Shown: in pieces, positions 1-12,437 of the stretch
Layout: every line of letters starts with the position of its first letter
How positions within the stretch are numbered: the stretch's first letter is position 1
Source of the DNA: Vigna angularis
Lineage: Eukaryota; Streptophyta; Magnoliopsida; Fabales; Fabaceae
Assembly: GCF_016808095.1 (NCBI RefSeq)
Contig: NC_068976.1
Location: 12,061,001 to 12,125,000 of the forward strand
Direction: 5' to 3'
Length of the DNA: 64,000 nt
Translations under genes and position numbers: made by a program
The notes under the pieces: model-generated
What the model was told of the DNA's origin: nothing
What the model saw: only the letters and a program-made list of their open reading frames with translations
The model's database searches: none

Positions 1-347
1 CTCAAGGTCTCAACAAACAAAAAATATGTCTGATTTCTCTTGATACCATAACAAGTAAATATCAAAGCAGCTAACTTGTAATTGATTGGGATGAGAAAAA
101 TGGGAGAAGAATAATATACCTGAGCACGTAACTTCAATACTTCCTGATTCAAAAGCTTATTTGTTTTCTTCAAACTATCAGCAATACTTTTTGAGAAGGA
201 AAGCCTTGATGTTGTTGGAATAGGTGTAGCTAAACGAGGGGGACTTGGTCTTTTAGAGAATGGAGACACAAACCTAGAACTCACTCTAGATGGCGTCAGC
301 ACAGGTCTTGGAGCTGTTCGCTTCAATAATAATCCTGTGGCCGCCAT
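1..347 (-). CDS. PRAF-like (PH-RCC1-FYVE family) coiled-coil tail, 5' part of gene; runs off left edge
   Basis: Coding exon at 347..120: ATG at 347..345, 76 codons, ending at a CAG|GT donor in phase 0. An intron of about 111 bp follows, and a second exon probably starts at the last 8 bases of the window. The product is basic and Pro/Ser-rich at first, then reads [19 protein letters not shown], a heptad-like helix. From memory of the family, this stretch resembles the region after the FYVE domain of plant PRAF proteins, which leads into their long coiled coil and BRX domain. PRAFs are endomembrane or membrane-associated RCC1-repeat proteins. The PH, RCC1 and FYVE parts are not found upstream in this window, so the gene is either an N-terminally truncated relative or a separate short coiled-coil gene. 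The bases at 14..1 read on as V-E-T-L, as in the family, but no AG precedes them; the nearest usable AG lies inside them and skips two codons in frame. Confidence 0.6.
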   Translation of the reverse strand, partial: MAATGLLLKRTAPRPVLTPSRVSSRFVSPFSKRPSPPRLATPIPTTSRLSFSKSIADSLKKTNKLLNQEVLKLRAQVYYSSPIFLIPINYKLAALIFTCYGIKRNQTYFLFVETL

Positions 348-650
348 TCCCCAACAAAACGTCAACGTCCTCCACTAACTCAACAAAATTTTCACAATGA
401 TATTGAATATGGTGAGCTGATTGTAGAGGGATACTGGTAAGTAGGTTGTTAGCTGCAGATATATTCTTAAACGGATATTGAGATCCGTTTGTTCTTCAAC
501 GGAGATCGATATTCGTTTATGAATCCAACGCATATTCACATCCATTTAAATATTATTGAAGGGTAAAGAGGAATGAGAAGGTGCAGGGAGCCATGTGTGG
601 TGGTGGAGGGAGTAACACCCTTAATATTTTTATCATGGGTCAATAATTAC
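348..650. repeat. Upstream region of the PRAF-like gene holding a diverged AACGGAT-family repeat
   Basis: This is the 5' flank of the minus-strand gene. Between about 460 and 615 it carries AACGGATATTGAGATCCGTT-like inverted motifs and the string GGTGGTGGAGGGAGTAA. Both also occur in the larger repeat at 22375..23392. The repeat begins within about 110 bases of the start codon, so it probably lies in the promoter or 5' UTR. Its boundaries and target duplication are not clear. Confidence 0.5.
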
Positions 651-2294
<1,644 letters not shown>

Positions 2295-2654
2295 CTACAT
2301 TAACTATTTTTGTGTGATCATCTAGTTTAAATATGTATTTTTTTCATTTGCATTGGTGAAAGTGATTATTATGATTTTAATTTCAGGTATGAAGAGATGT
2401 AGTTGTACCACATTCAAAAAGAATGAGATAAAACAGTTTTTAAGGAATATGTTGAATGATAATTGTCTCTTAACTTTTCATTCTAGGTGTAACAAATTGA
2501 TTTGTATTATTCTTTTTTTTTTCCTTTTAGATAGAGTGAAATTCTAAAACATCATAAATTAAACAAGTTAACTAATAGATAAAATATATGGTCATAAATA
2601 TGAATGAATATAGTTGTATAAACATATTTCATCAATACCCTGTAAGAGATTGAT

Positions 2655-2882
2655 TCACCATGCCACAAATGTTCCTATTAGTTGTCCTATATTCAACATG
2701 TCATCATCAATATTAGGTATAGACAAGGATAAATTTGGTTTTAGAGCAATATTTACACTAACTTTTACATGTCCATTAGGCAGAGGTCTACCATGTAGTG
2801 TATCAATTTTAAAATTATGTAAATTATCGTGAGCAACCAAGCTAAGTAATGGTGATGCTACAAACAATTTACAACTTGACAC
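2655..2882 (-). pseudogene. Remnant of a CACTA/En-Spm-associated coding region (DUF8039-like)
   Basis: A 75-codon open stretch reads CKLFVASPLLSLVAHDN, then GRPLPNGHVKVSVNIAL and ends GQLIGTFVAW. From memory, this order of motifs matches the small domain found near the C terminus of plant CACTA-type transposon proteins, where the last motif normally continues with Pro-Lys. Here a TGA follows the Trp immediately. A plausible splice acceptor (TAG) lies just upstream at about 2888, so this was probably one exon. No catalytic transposase domain, TIR or partner exon is visible nearby. The identification rests on recall rather than a search. Confidence 0.5.
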
Positions 2883-3847
2883 CCCCTATATTTTAAAATA
2901 TAATTACAAGATAGTTAGCAAATGTAAAGAACCTTTAAAATAAGCAAATGTAGAGAGACCTTTTTACGTAAACAAATTACACTAATGTAGATAAGTTAAT
3001 TACCTTGGAAAACTATTTGATGAAAATGTGCAACTCCCTTCGTCACTATTAACACCAATATCAATTTTTTCAATAGTATTTGATGTGCCAATTTTTTAGA
3101 GTGACACAATCTCATCTCTACTAGTATCATTCTTTCAGTATTCATTTTATTTGAGCAGTCAATGTACCGTGCTCTTGGAATGTAAACGATTTTTGGTTGG
3201 AAAATAATCTTTATGATCAACTCAAAATCTCTTTGTCCTAACACAACCCAGATCACTCATCTCTTTTGAATATATAGTTTGTGACAAAACCACCTAAACA
3301 ACAAACATATTACATTTATTCTCATCTCACACACACAAATATAATATAAAATGATATTATGAAAAAGAAATTGTAGATATAAAATACAATATAATATCAT
3401 ATATGACGGTTGAAACTTTAATAATTAAGAATCAACTTTTTTTTATTTCACTATATTTATTTTTAAAATTTTCATTAAGTCTCTCAAAATTATTTTCAAA
3501 CCAAAGTAAATGAATATTGCTTTAATATATTCAATTTCTTTTTAGAATATAATTTATTTTAAAAAAATTTGTGTACATAAGCAATATTTATATATTTTTT
3601 TTTAAAAAGCTAAATATAAAAAAGATAAATGTAAAATATTATGAAAAACAATAAAAAAAAATGGTTGAACTGCGTATAGAAAGATTTTACAAATATCACA
3701 AGAGTGGCATATGATATATGTAAAATAAAAATTTTCTTGATATACTTAGTGTGTTAAATACTAGATATTTGAGATTTTTTATCCTTGTAATTTTATTTTG
3801 AAATTACCAAAAAATGGTATAACTTTTAAAAAGAAAATTTGAACTTT
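2883..3847. other. AT-rich intergenic stretch, no feature recognised
   Basis: An 86-codon minus-strand open stretch at 2996..3256 has no recognisable motif. It may be more debris from the same transposon as 2655..2882, but nothing supports that beyond proximity. The rest is A/T runs. Confidence 0.4.
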
Positions 3848-4262
3848 GGACAATTTGTGACATGACTTCATAAAGAATAAAGTGTACTTAAGGTGATTTT
3901 TTTACTTCAACTTAAATGAAGTCATGTCAAGTCAAGTCAAGATAACTTTAATAAAAAATGTTAAAGTTGTCATACCTTGAGACGACTTATAAAATAAACT
4001 TATGTGTTTTATAGAATATACTAAAGGAAGTTGTATCATGTTGTGATGATTTCAATTCTTTTACAAAATATATTAAATTTAAATGTACTAAGGTCGTATG
4101 ATACTGTAATGACTTCAGTTTCTCTATGAAATGTACCGAAGTCATCTCAAGTTGTGATGACTTTAATTTTTTCATGAGTGTTGTTTTGATTTGGAATAAG
4201 TACATTTCGATTTAAGTAAAAGATTTCATAAAAAAAGTCATGCAAACTTTACACGGCTTACC
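3848..4262. repeat. Degenerate tandem repeat, unit about 50-57 bp, with GATGACTT/AAGTCATC motifs
   Basis: Three adjacent units start TACTAAAGG, TACTAAGGTCG and TACCGAAGTC. Each carries a GTTGTGATGAYTT-type core followed by TTCAATT or similar. The flanks contain inverted copies (ATGACTTCAT near 3863 and TGAAGTCATG near 3918), so the block as a whole is partly palindromic. Translated on the minus strand it gives a repeated KLKSSQ-xx-TT pattern, which comes from the DNA repeat and is not evidence of a gene. Confidence 0.6.
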
Positions 4263-4527
4263 AAAATTTAAAATATTTTTAAAACTTATCCTATTTAAAT
4301 AATTTTATAATAAAATTACTAAAAATGATAAAAATATATATATATTTGATAATATCTCTAAACATGATAATATCATAAACAAATTTATATATGTAAGTTA
4401 CTTGAGTTTGATTAAACTACTTATAAATAATCATTAGAAAAAAATATTGATACAAAATATAATATAATATCAAATATGATTATTAAAATTTTAAAGATTA
4501 AAAATAAATTTATATATATATATTATT

Positions 4528-5280
4528 GGTTTAATGTCATCTTAGATTTCTATTTTTGTCCAGAATCTCAAATAAGCTCTTCTTTTTCCAGGTCCTTATT
4601 TTTATAAAATTGAATCAAATAGGGATTTTCTGTCAAATTAAGAAGACGTCATTAAAGAAGGTATTACGTGACATGCTGAGGGTGTTGTTTTAGATGACGT
4701 GTTAGTTTATACATAATTGTGACATGTATTTTGTAATTTCTAATTAAAAAATTAAGGATAAATTGGGAAAAAGAAATTAAAGGTTGTTCCTTTTTCTGAT
4801 TTCAATTGTAGAGAACAATCTGATTTCGAGGTGTTCGCGTTTTTGTTCGTCGCGGTTTGGGTTGCTCCGTTGATGGCTTGCGATTTTGATCTCCTTTTCG
4901 GCGCAGTGATCTTTCGCGATTAGGGTTTGTGCGGAGGAGTTTTGGGGCTCGTGATGGTGATGTTTTTGTTTCGTGGTGGTGCGACTCTGGTGCAGAGATC
5001 TGGTTTGCGTTGTGATGGAGCCTTCACGCGTGGCTCGCGAGGTGGTTCAGTGAGGATGATGCGAGCTCACAATGGTTTTTCCAGTGCTGGTGGCTGTTGC
5101 GAGATGCATTGGAGGTGAACGAAGGACCGACGAGGTTCTGATGGTGTTCCTGCAATGGTTGAACGACGTGGTGGCTGACTATGGATTTAGGGTTTTGGTG
5201 GATTGTTCTGATGTAGTTCAGATGGGAAGTCAAAGATGATGATGTGGTTTCATCTTTGGTCTGAGGTGAAAAAATCATTC
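4528..5280. mobile_element. Possible truncated Pack-MULE: MULE-type terminus followed by a GC-rich insert
   Basis: The sequence from 4528 starts GGTTTAAT and continues with CTATTTTTGTCCAGAATCTC, a GGTCC block and a later GACGTCA/GACGTG block. This is the same layout as the terminal inverted repeat of the proven Pack-MULE at 26171. It is followed at about 4830..5250 by a stretch clearly richer in G and C than its surroundings, with CGCGG, CTCGCGAGG and similar strings, open for 84 codons on the minus strand and 63 on the plus strand. That would fit a captured gene fragment. No inverted partner was found to the right, so the element is truncated or the reading is wrong. Confidence 0.4.
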
Positions 5281-7080
5281 AAAAACCATGTGGTTTCCCT
5301 CTTTTAAATATACCTCATTTTCTATTTATCAACCTATTTCTTCTCCCTAATCTCTATGTTCCCACAACTTCTCCACAATCAAGTGAAGCATATTCCATCA
5401 GCTACCATAAAAAATACAGACACAGAGAGAGAGAGAGAAAGAAGAGAGAGAGAGACTTAAAAAACATATAAAATATTATAAAAGACAAGTCAATTATACT
5501 TTTTTAATAAGCAAACAAAAGGAACGTGTGATACAGGTTAGATAGAGTTTGGAGTTTATCGAAGACTCGCTGTAAGACTGAAAACATGTATCTTAAAGTC
5601 TGTTTAAACACAAATATACCCAATGCAGCTTTATATGTATGTTACTTTTGGGTTTGGAGGTTGATACCAAACAATTGCATATTTTATAATATTTGTACTG
5701 CTTCTCTTTTCGTAATTATAATGTCCCCCAAGTTTTAACAACAGTAAAAGAATTAAGTTGATTATTTTAATTTAATACATGTAAGTATAAAATTTAAAGA
5801 TAATTTTGTAGCTTAACTAGTAGTCTAACATGTTAGAAAAATAAACTTGTATTGTGTGGTCCGAACGACCACACAAACATCCTACTACCAAGTCGGTCGA
5901 ACGCTCCTGAAGAATATAACACAATTAAAGTAGTTGAATGCAACATAATCAGCAAGTAGAATCGGATGGCCATAAACAGAACTGATAGTCAATAATCAGG
6001 TTTTCATGTCAAGATTAAGGTAATAAGCGATGGTATTTGATTGAGATTGGATCGTGATTAAGATTTCATTAATTTTAAATCCATGTCGAAAATTATTATG
6101 GACACTTAACTAATTTAAGCATTAGAAAACTTTCAATAGATACACCTTCAAATGGTGGAATGAAAAAGAATATAGAAAATTTGTGTAAGTATTAATAATT
6201 TGACCTCACACCCGAAAAAAAATTCCATGAATTTTGTCCATAAATATTATAATTGTTATCAAATATTTTCGAAAAGTATCAAATTTTTATCCATTATATA
6301 ACTTTGAAAAATGTATTTCACCCCACTCATTTCGTGACTTGGGTGATTGCTAGTTTTTTATATATTAGAAAATACCTTTGTGATTATTGAACATAGATGG
6401 ATAATAGAAAAAAAAAAAACCATAAGATCGTTGTCTTTTTGGTAAATAGTTGGAAGCCAGGTAAGCCTACACAAATAATTCAATGAACCCGCACCCACTT
6501 GCAATATTAAAATGCTCAAACGCTGTCCAATCAAAATAAGTTATCAAGTTGCACTTTCCAACCTCACAATGCCAAAGGTGAAAATAAAATTCATTCACTT
6601 TCCAACATTTTTAACTCACACAACTTAATGTCAAATCCAGTCATTCATGATAGAAAATTTATTTTTTAACATTTACAATGCACCGCTAGTCAATAAAAAA
6701 ATAAAATTTTATATTTATAAAAAATATATATTGAAAGTTAAAATAGTAAATGTGTGTAAAAGTTTTATAAATATTAAAATAATAGTGTCGTTTGAGATAT
6801 ATCTAATATAAGAGAGAATCTTGTGATATACTGATAAGAATATAAGAGTCAACAAAGAAAAATAAATAATATATATTAATAAAGGCCGATATAGATTTGT
6901 ATATGTTCAAGTTACTGTCTGTTTGACCAATTTTATGAATAAAGAGTTGATGAAGAAAAAGAAAAGTGTCTTATCTACCAAAATCTGTGTCATACATAAA
7001 CCAGAATGAACCTTCTAACTGAACAACTGACGCAGACAAAGAATCCAAACAAAAATCGACATATTCAGGAACAAACATAT
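5281..7080. other. Intergenic region with a GA tract and a GTTCGG-type motif patch
   Basis: A short GA-rich tract lies at about 5421..5455. At about 5858..5910 the sequence reads GTGGTCCGAACGACCAC, then CGGTCGAACGCTC. These are inverse complements of the CGTTCGGTC and GAGCGTTCG motifs that fill the long LTR-like element at 27495..29934, so this is probably debris of that family. The rest is AT-rich, and about 6950..7080 is the 3' flank of the lectin kinase gene. Confidence 0.45.
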
Positions 7081-9084
7081 CTATCTTCCAACACTAACAA
7101 GACTGTTACTAATGGGTGAAGATTGGCCTGAATGATGATGGGGCATCCTAATGGCTTGCATGGGAGGAGCACGTTCATACATATCAAGTGGAAGCAGCGG
7201 CAATGGTGATTGAAGCTGCAAAACCTTGATGATTTCTGCAGCCTTAGGCCTCTCTTTATCATTAGGATTTGTGCACCACAACCCCACCACAAGCAAACTC
7301 CTCATCTCGTTCTCATCAAACTCCTCTTTCAATTTCTCATCTGCAGCCCTCATAACTTCTCCTTCCACATAAAGCTGCCACACCCAATTCATCAAACAAA
7401 CATGAAACTCACCATCTTGGTATGTCCTCCTCCCACTTGCTATCTCCAATGCCACCACTCCAAAACTGTATATATCTGACTCCCTGCTAGCTCTTCCTCC
7501 GTTCACATATTCAGGTGCTAAGTAACCGTAAGTTCCGACCACCCCAGTTCGTTGAGTTCTCAGCCTTGGATCCACCAATTTCGCCATGCCAAAATCCCCC
7601 ACCTTTGTGTTGAATTCCATGTCCAACAACACATTCGCTGATTTTATGTCCCTGTGTAGCACACATTGCTCTGCGTCCTCGTGAAGATATTGAAGCGCGG
7701 TTACCACACCTAAAGCAATCTTGTACCTCGCACGCCACTCCAAGATCTTCTTGTTTCCAAACAAATGAGAGTCCAGGCTTCCATTTTGCATGTACTCGAA
7801 AACCAACAGAAATTCACCTTCCTCGTGACACCACCCTATGAACTGGACCAAGTTTTTGTGGATTAAACGGCTTATTATCCTGACCTCGTTGGTAAAAACT
7901 CTCTCTGAATTCTCGAAGTCTGCAAATATTCTCTTCACGGCCACAACTCTTCCCAGGTAACTCAACACACCCTTGTATACCTGCCCCGAAGCTCCTTGTC
8001 CCAGCCTTCTTTCGTCTGAAAAGCCGTTAGTGGCATCCACTAGCTCTTTGTACTCGAATTTTCTCGGGATAGCTCCTCTATCCAGATCAAATTTAACTGA
8101 AGTTGGACCCTCTTCGTCGTCTCCAACATCATATAACATACAATCATCCATTCTTCTCTTTTTCCTTATCAACACGAAGACAAAAACACTCGCCGCCACT
8201 AACAGAAGAACCAGAGGACAGAGAACCGCAACTATTAACACAAGCTTTGACCCTTTGTGTTTTAGTTTCACACCCTCATCATCCACGGAGGAATCTTTCA
8301 AAGTGGAGTTGAACTCCCACGAATAAATAACATTGTGTTCAGTGTAAAGTCCAGTTGAGGCAGAGAAACCAATATTGACCCACTCTGGAAGAATTTTCTT
8401 GAGGTCGATCTGGTAAGACAGGGAGGAGTTGTTGTCGTTGTCCTTTGTGGTTGGTATTCCTTTGAAGGACCAAGCAACAAAGAGGGTTTGAGTGGAGGCG
8501 GTGTAGGTGATCAAAGTATGACACATTTTTCCGAGGTTCTTGTCGATGTCAAAGTTCGCAAACGCCACAGAGGTTAAAGAGTTGTCGTCTACACCGACAT
8601 GTTTCGTTGGGGGATCAGTGGAGCCAATGAAGGTGTCAAACTCCACAGCAAAAACATGGTTTTCAGGGAGTTCGCTGTTGGTGGTGGCGTTGAAGAGGGC
8701 AAAGGTGCCACCTGCGGAATTTGGTGGGATCTGGTAGCCAAGAGGAGCAAGGTAAAACGCAAAGCCATCTGCATAAGAGGTCTCAGAGTTATTTACTCTG
8801 TCAATGGAGAAGGTGAAGCGTGTGACAAAGTCGGTGACTACATTGGAAGATGGGTCCCAGAGGTGGAGGGGTTTGGAGTAAAGAGCCCTTCCGACACGAA
8901 AATAGTAGCTAACTTTGTTGAGGTCGATGGAGCCGTTGGTTGATCTTCCATCACCCTGGTAGGATATGTCGGACGAGGTTGTTGGATCATCAAAGTTTGT
9001 TATGTTGAAGAAGAGGGAATGAATGGGAGAGAAGAAGAAGGTGGTGAAGAAGATGAAGAGAATGAATTGATGATTGCCTGACAT
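7081..9084 (-). CDS. L-type lectin receptor-like serine/threonine kinase (LecRK clade IX-like), intact, intronless
   Basis: ATG at 9084..9082, TAG at 7083..7081, 667 aa, the usual size for plant L-type LecRLKs. Residues 1-23 form a signal peptide. Residues about 24-260 are a legume-lectin domain, with FAVEFDTF (145-152) and a following Asp/Asn-rich loop at the metal-binding site. Residues 281-306 are a single membrane helix, followed by a basic stop-transfer RKKRR. The kinase spans about 355-625: glycine loop LGQGASGQVYKG (361-372), Lys384 in VAVK, catalytic HRD at 477-479 (an RD kinase), DFG at 497-499 and APE in YLAPEY. All key residues are present. The protein should sit in the plasma membrane with the lectin domain outside. 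In this family such receptors act in extracellular signal perception and immunity; the ligand is not predictable. The clade IX placement is by overall resemblance only. The single exon is normal for this family. Confidence 0.93.
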   Translation of the reverse strand: MSGNHQFILFIFFTTFFFSPIHSLFFNITNFDDPTTSSDISYQGDGRSTNGSIDLNKVSYYFRVGRALYSKPLHLWDPSSNVVTDFVTRFTFSIDRVNNSETSYADGFAFYLAPLGYQIPPNSAGGTFALFNATTNSELPENHVFAVEFDTFIGSTDPPTKHVGVDDNSLTSVAFANFDIDKNLGKMCHTLITYTASTQTLFVAWSFKGIPTTKDNDNNSSLSYQIDLKKILPEWVNIGFSASTGLYTEHNVIYSWEFNSTLKDSSVDDEGVKLKHKGSKLVLIVAVLCPLVLLLVAASVFVFVLIRKKRRMDDCMLYDVGDDEEGPTSVKFDLDRGAIPRKFEYKELVDATNGFSDERRLGQGASGQVYKGVLSYLGRVVAVKRIFADFENSERVFTNEVRIISRLIHKNLVQFIGWCHEEGEFLLVFEYMQNGSLDSHLFGNKKILEWRARYKIALGVVTALQYLHEDAEQCVLHRDIKSANVLLDMEFNTKVGDFGMAKLVDPRLRTQRTGVVGTYGYLAPEYVNGGRASRESDIYSFGVVALEIASGRRTYQDGEFHVCLMNWVWQLYVEGEVMRAADEKLKEEFDENEMRSLLVVGLWCTNPNDKERPKAAEIIKVLQLQSPLPLLPLDMYERAPPMQAIRMPHHHSGQSSPISNSLVSVGR

Positions 9085-9144
9085 GGTTTGATGAGTGAAG
9101 ATTGAAACTTGGAAAAATGCAATTTCAACTTGTCAGTGATGAAT

Positions 9145-9154
9145 GAATATATGC
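9145..9154 (-). promoter_or_regulatory. Candidate TATA box of the lectin kinase gene
   Basis: On the minus strand the sequence reads GCATATATTC, about 60 bases upstream of the start codon. In DNA this AT-rich a TATA-like string is weak evidence; no transcription start can be seen. Confidence 0.25.
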
Positions 9155-9354
9155 AAAAGAAAAGCATCATCGTCACATTTGCTTGGCGTTATCTTTTCTG
9201 CACATTCTTCCAAAATTAGACTTAGTTTAATGTGGAAAAAAATTGCCAGAAAGAAAAAGATAAGAAAAAAACAATAATATAATATGACATTCTAAAAATA
9301 ATAATATAAATATATATTAGTTGACTTAAAGAATAATACAAAGGCTAAGAAAAA

Positions 9355-9386
<32 letters not shown>

Positions 9387-12141
9387 AATTTACTTTTGCA
9401 AGTGTTAATAAAATGTTTTGTTAGGACAAAAAGCTAAGGTCAAATGGGCATTACTCTGTGTAAAAATAGAACCACACTTTTTAGATTGGTTTAGAATTAG
9501 GATAATTATATTTTGATAACATTTCAATATTATCTACGTGTTATTATGTGATTGGTCCAAAATTATTTCATAAATAATAATAATAATCATAAACACCAAC
9601 ATAGAATAAAAAATGTTAAAATGTTGTCAAAATATCATTATCCTTAGAATTAATACTTGTGAAGTTATTCGGTTTTGATTATTTTTTTTTCTTTTAAATT
9701 TTTTGTTTAATTTAGTTTGATATTGTCTTTGTTTATAATAGTTTGAAAAGTACGTAAAAAGGGTATCCTAATGGGTGATTATGATATTAAATGCATTAAT
9801 TACTTATCTTATCTATTAATCTAATTATAACTCAATCAATTCTTAATTACAATTATCAAGTTAATTTGTGTTAATCTTTACAAATGTCTTTAATCAGGTT
9901 ATACATACGTCTAATTGATATTCAAACATATCAGTCATATTTTTTTATAAAATAATTCGGTTTTATTTATCTTATTAATCATTTTGTTAAATCGATTTAA
10001 TAATCTTATATCGAAATTAACCGATGGGTCTACATTAAATTGATCGGACTATACATTTTGTTTATCTTTTTTTTTTCATTTTTCTTGAAAAAAAGTTTGT
10101 TAACATTTAATTAGGATATACTATTTTTTAATTATATAGAAGAAGATAGTTTAACTTTTATAATAATCGAGTTAAGTTTAAGATGGCTACTATAATTAAT
10201 TAACTAATGTTGGTACCAATAAATTAAAACTGTTGTCTTGTATAATTAATCTATATATTGATGCAATGAGAAGTGTTTTATAAATCGATGTTCGACAATA
10301 AAAATTATCTCATCTGGTTGGGATGATATTTTATATGCATGTATATAGAAACAAAATATTATATATATATATATATTACATCACATCCAATGCTGATATT
10401 TTTAATGCTTAAATAATAAAATTAAATAATAGTTTAACAAGGAAGTTGTACTTGCTCTTTCAATTCCCTTTTTCTTAAAAAAAAAAACAGATAAAAAAAT
10501 AATAATTCATACAAGTTGTATACATCTATTCAATCACAAATTATTAATAAATCTATTAGCTTTTATAATAATTATCTTTTAAAATTTGAGGCAGTGAATA
10601 AAGAGTGTTAAACTAAACCTAATATATCGCTTTAAAACATTCTTCAAATTACGGCCCTTTATAATTTTCAAGAACGTTTTTTATGATTTCTTTTTTTTTT
10701 TTACTGACAAGTGGAAGACTTTGACATAGAAATGGCCTCTCTCTGGTCTCAATTATTTGTCTTCATTTTTGCTTTGTTTTTTTGTCAAGAAATTTGAATA
10801 GAAACGAAAGTGCAAGGAAGTAGCACAATATAATAATGCCATAACAAAAGTGAATAGCACACCTAATTCAAAGTAGCCAGTGGGATTTTATAGCATAAAT
10901 ATACATAATTTTATTGTAATATTATTAAACCCATTAAGCAATAAAAAAAGTGCTAATTTATGCACATTGTTAATTGTATTAGAACTTTATAATTATATTT
11001 GATTTTATATATAGGCTGACTACTCTTTATACTTTATACATTAGGTATCAATATATATATTTATCTTTTGCTGAGAAATAAAATTATTCACCAAAGATTC
11101 AATTTGTTAAAGGAGACAGTTTTTGTGTTGAACCAAACTTTCATTGCTCTTTCTGTTTAATTTTGAAAATAAATTAAACTTTAAGTTATAATGTATATAA
11201 CTTTGGTCAAAAAACTGCGGCTACTGTTGGTAGTTAAATAAATAGGCGCCACGTTTTTCAATAGGGCGGTCACACCTCATCATAGTTACCACGTAAGTTC
11301 CTACAATAAGTATATTCTTTTTTGTGTCATTTTAGACTTTGAGTTGACCCACACAAAAATTATAATTTTATCTTATATCATATTATTATAACAAAATATT
11401 TTGCTAAAGTTATCATAATTAATCTTTCTAAAAATATCTAATTAGTCATTTTCAATGAATTTTTTTCCAATCAATCACATTTTTTCGGTTTACAAGATTT
11501 AAATATAAAACTATACTTAAAAATATCATGAGCAATTTTGTTATCATCAATAACGGTTAGCATCAATGAATATGGTGTTAGGAGCCAAGAAGTATGCTAA
11601 AATTAATTTATATACAAATTTAGAAAAATATATAAAAATTATTTTTAAGATATATACATGTATATATAAGAAAGAGAGTGGAAGATGTCAACTTGACCAC
11701 CTGAAAATACAATTGATAATTTATAGAAACGTAATATAGGTAAACCATAAATAATCGAAAGTCATAACTGAATCCTAAAAGTTTAAAACGATTTTTTTTT
11801 TAATTTAAGCATTAATTAAATATTAAATAATATGAAGAGTATAAACTACTTAAGTGTCTGCACGTAACTTATTCTCTCTTATACTTGCAATCAAGCATAT
11901 TAATAAACTAAGAAGTATTCTAAGCCATCACGTTAACTTATTAGTAAACTATCATATTAGTAAAAATCCACTATTATTTGTGATCATAACATGAACAGTT
12001 TAGGCAAAGAAATATTTCAAAATAGTAAAAATATATAAGCAAAAAAAAATCCTATTATTTAAATTCTCCAGCTTAATAATTAAAGTATTTTTTGTTTCGT
12101 TCATTTTCATCTAATTGTATATTAACAGTTTTTGTTTTGAA
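9155..12141. other. Long AT-rich intergenic region, no gene seen
   Basis: The first few hundred bases are the upstream region of the lectin kinase. Beyond that the sequence is AT-rich with short TA and A/T runs (for example about 9370..9385 and 10360..10375). No open frame of meaningful length, TIR pair or LTR pair was recognised on either strand. Confidence 0.5.
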
Positions 12142-12392
12142 GTTTGCTAAGGTATTATTCTTTTGCTAAGGTCTTCTTCTTCTTTTGCCAAGGTTTTTCT
12201 TCTTTTGCTAAGGTCTTATTCTTTTGTTTCGGTCTTCTTCTTCTTTTGCTAAGGTCTTCTTCTTCTTCTTTTGCTAAGTCTTCTTCTTTTGCTAAGGTCT
12301 TCTTCTTCTTCTTCTTTTGCTAAGGTCTTCTTCTTCTTCTAAGGTCTTCTTCTTCTAATGTCTTCTTCTTCTAATGTCTTCTTCTTCTTATT

Positions 12393-12423
<31 letters not shown>

Positions 12424-12437
12424 TTATTATTATTATT
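12142..12437. repeat. Minisatellite of TTTTGCTAAGGTCTTCTTC units grading into (CTT)n and (TTA)n
   Basis: About nine variably spaced copies of the core GCTAAGGTC are separated by expanding (CTT) runs. They decay to CTAATGTCTTCTT units and then to pure CTT and TTA triplets at about 12385..12437. The gradient suggests that slippage of the triplet part created the longer unit. Confidence 0.85.

Noticed and set aside
7065..8943. Overlapping open stretches on both strands within the lectin kinase gene
   Set aside because: All lie inside the 667-codon kinase frame and show no motif; they are shadows.
12142..12437. CTT-rich repeat as a coding or CRISPR-like array
   Set aside because: Repeat length and spacing vary, there are no unique spacers, and frames are not maintained; it is slippage-derived minisatellite DNA.
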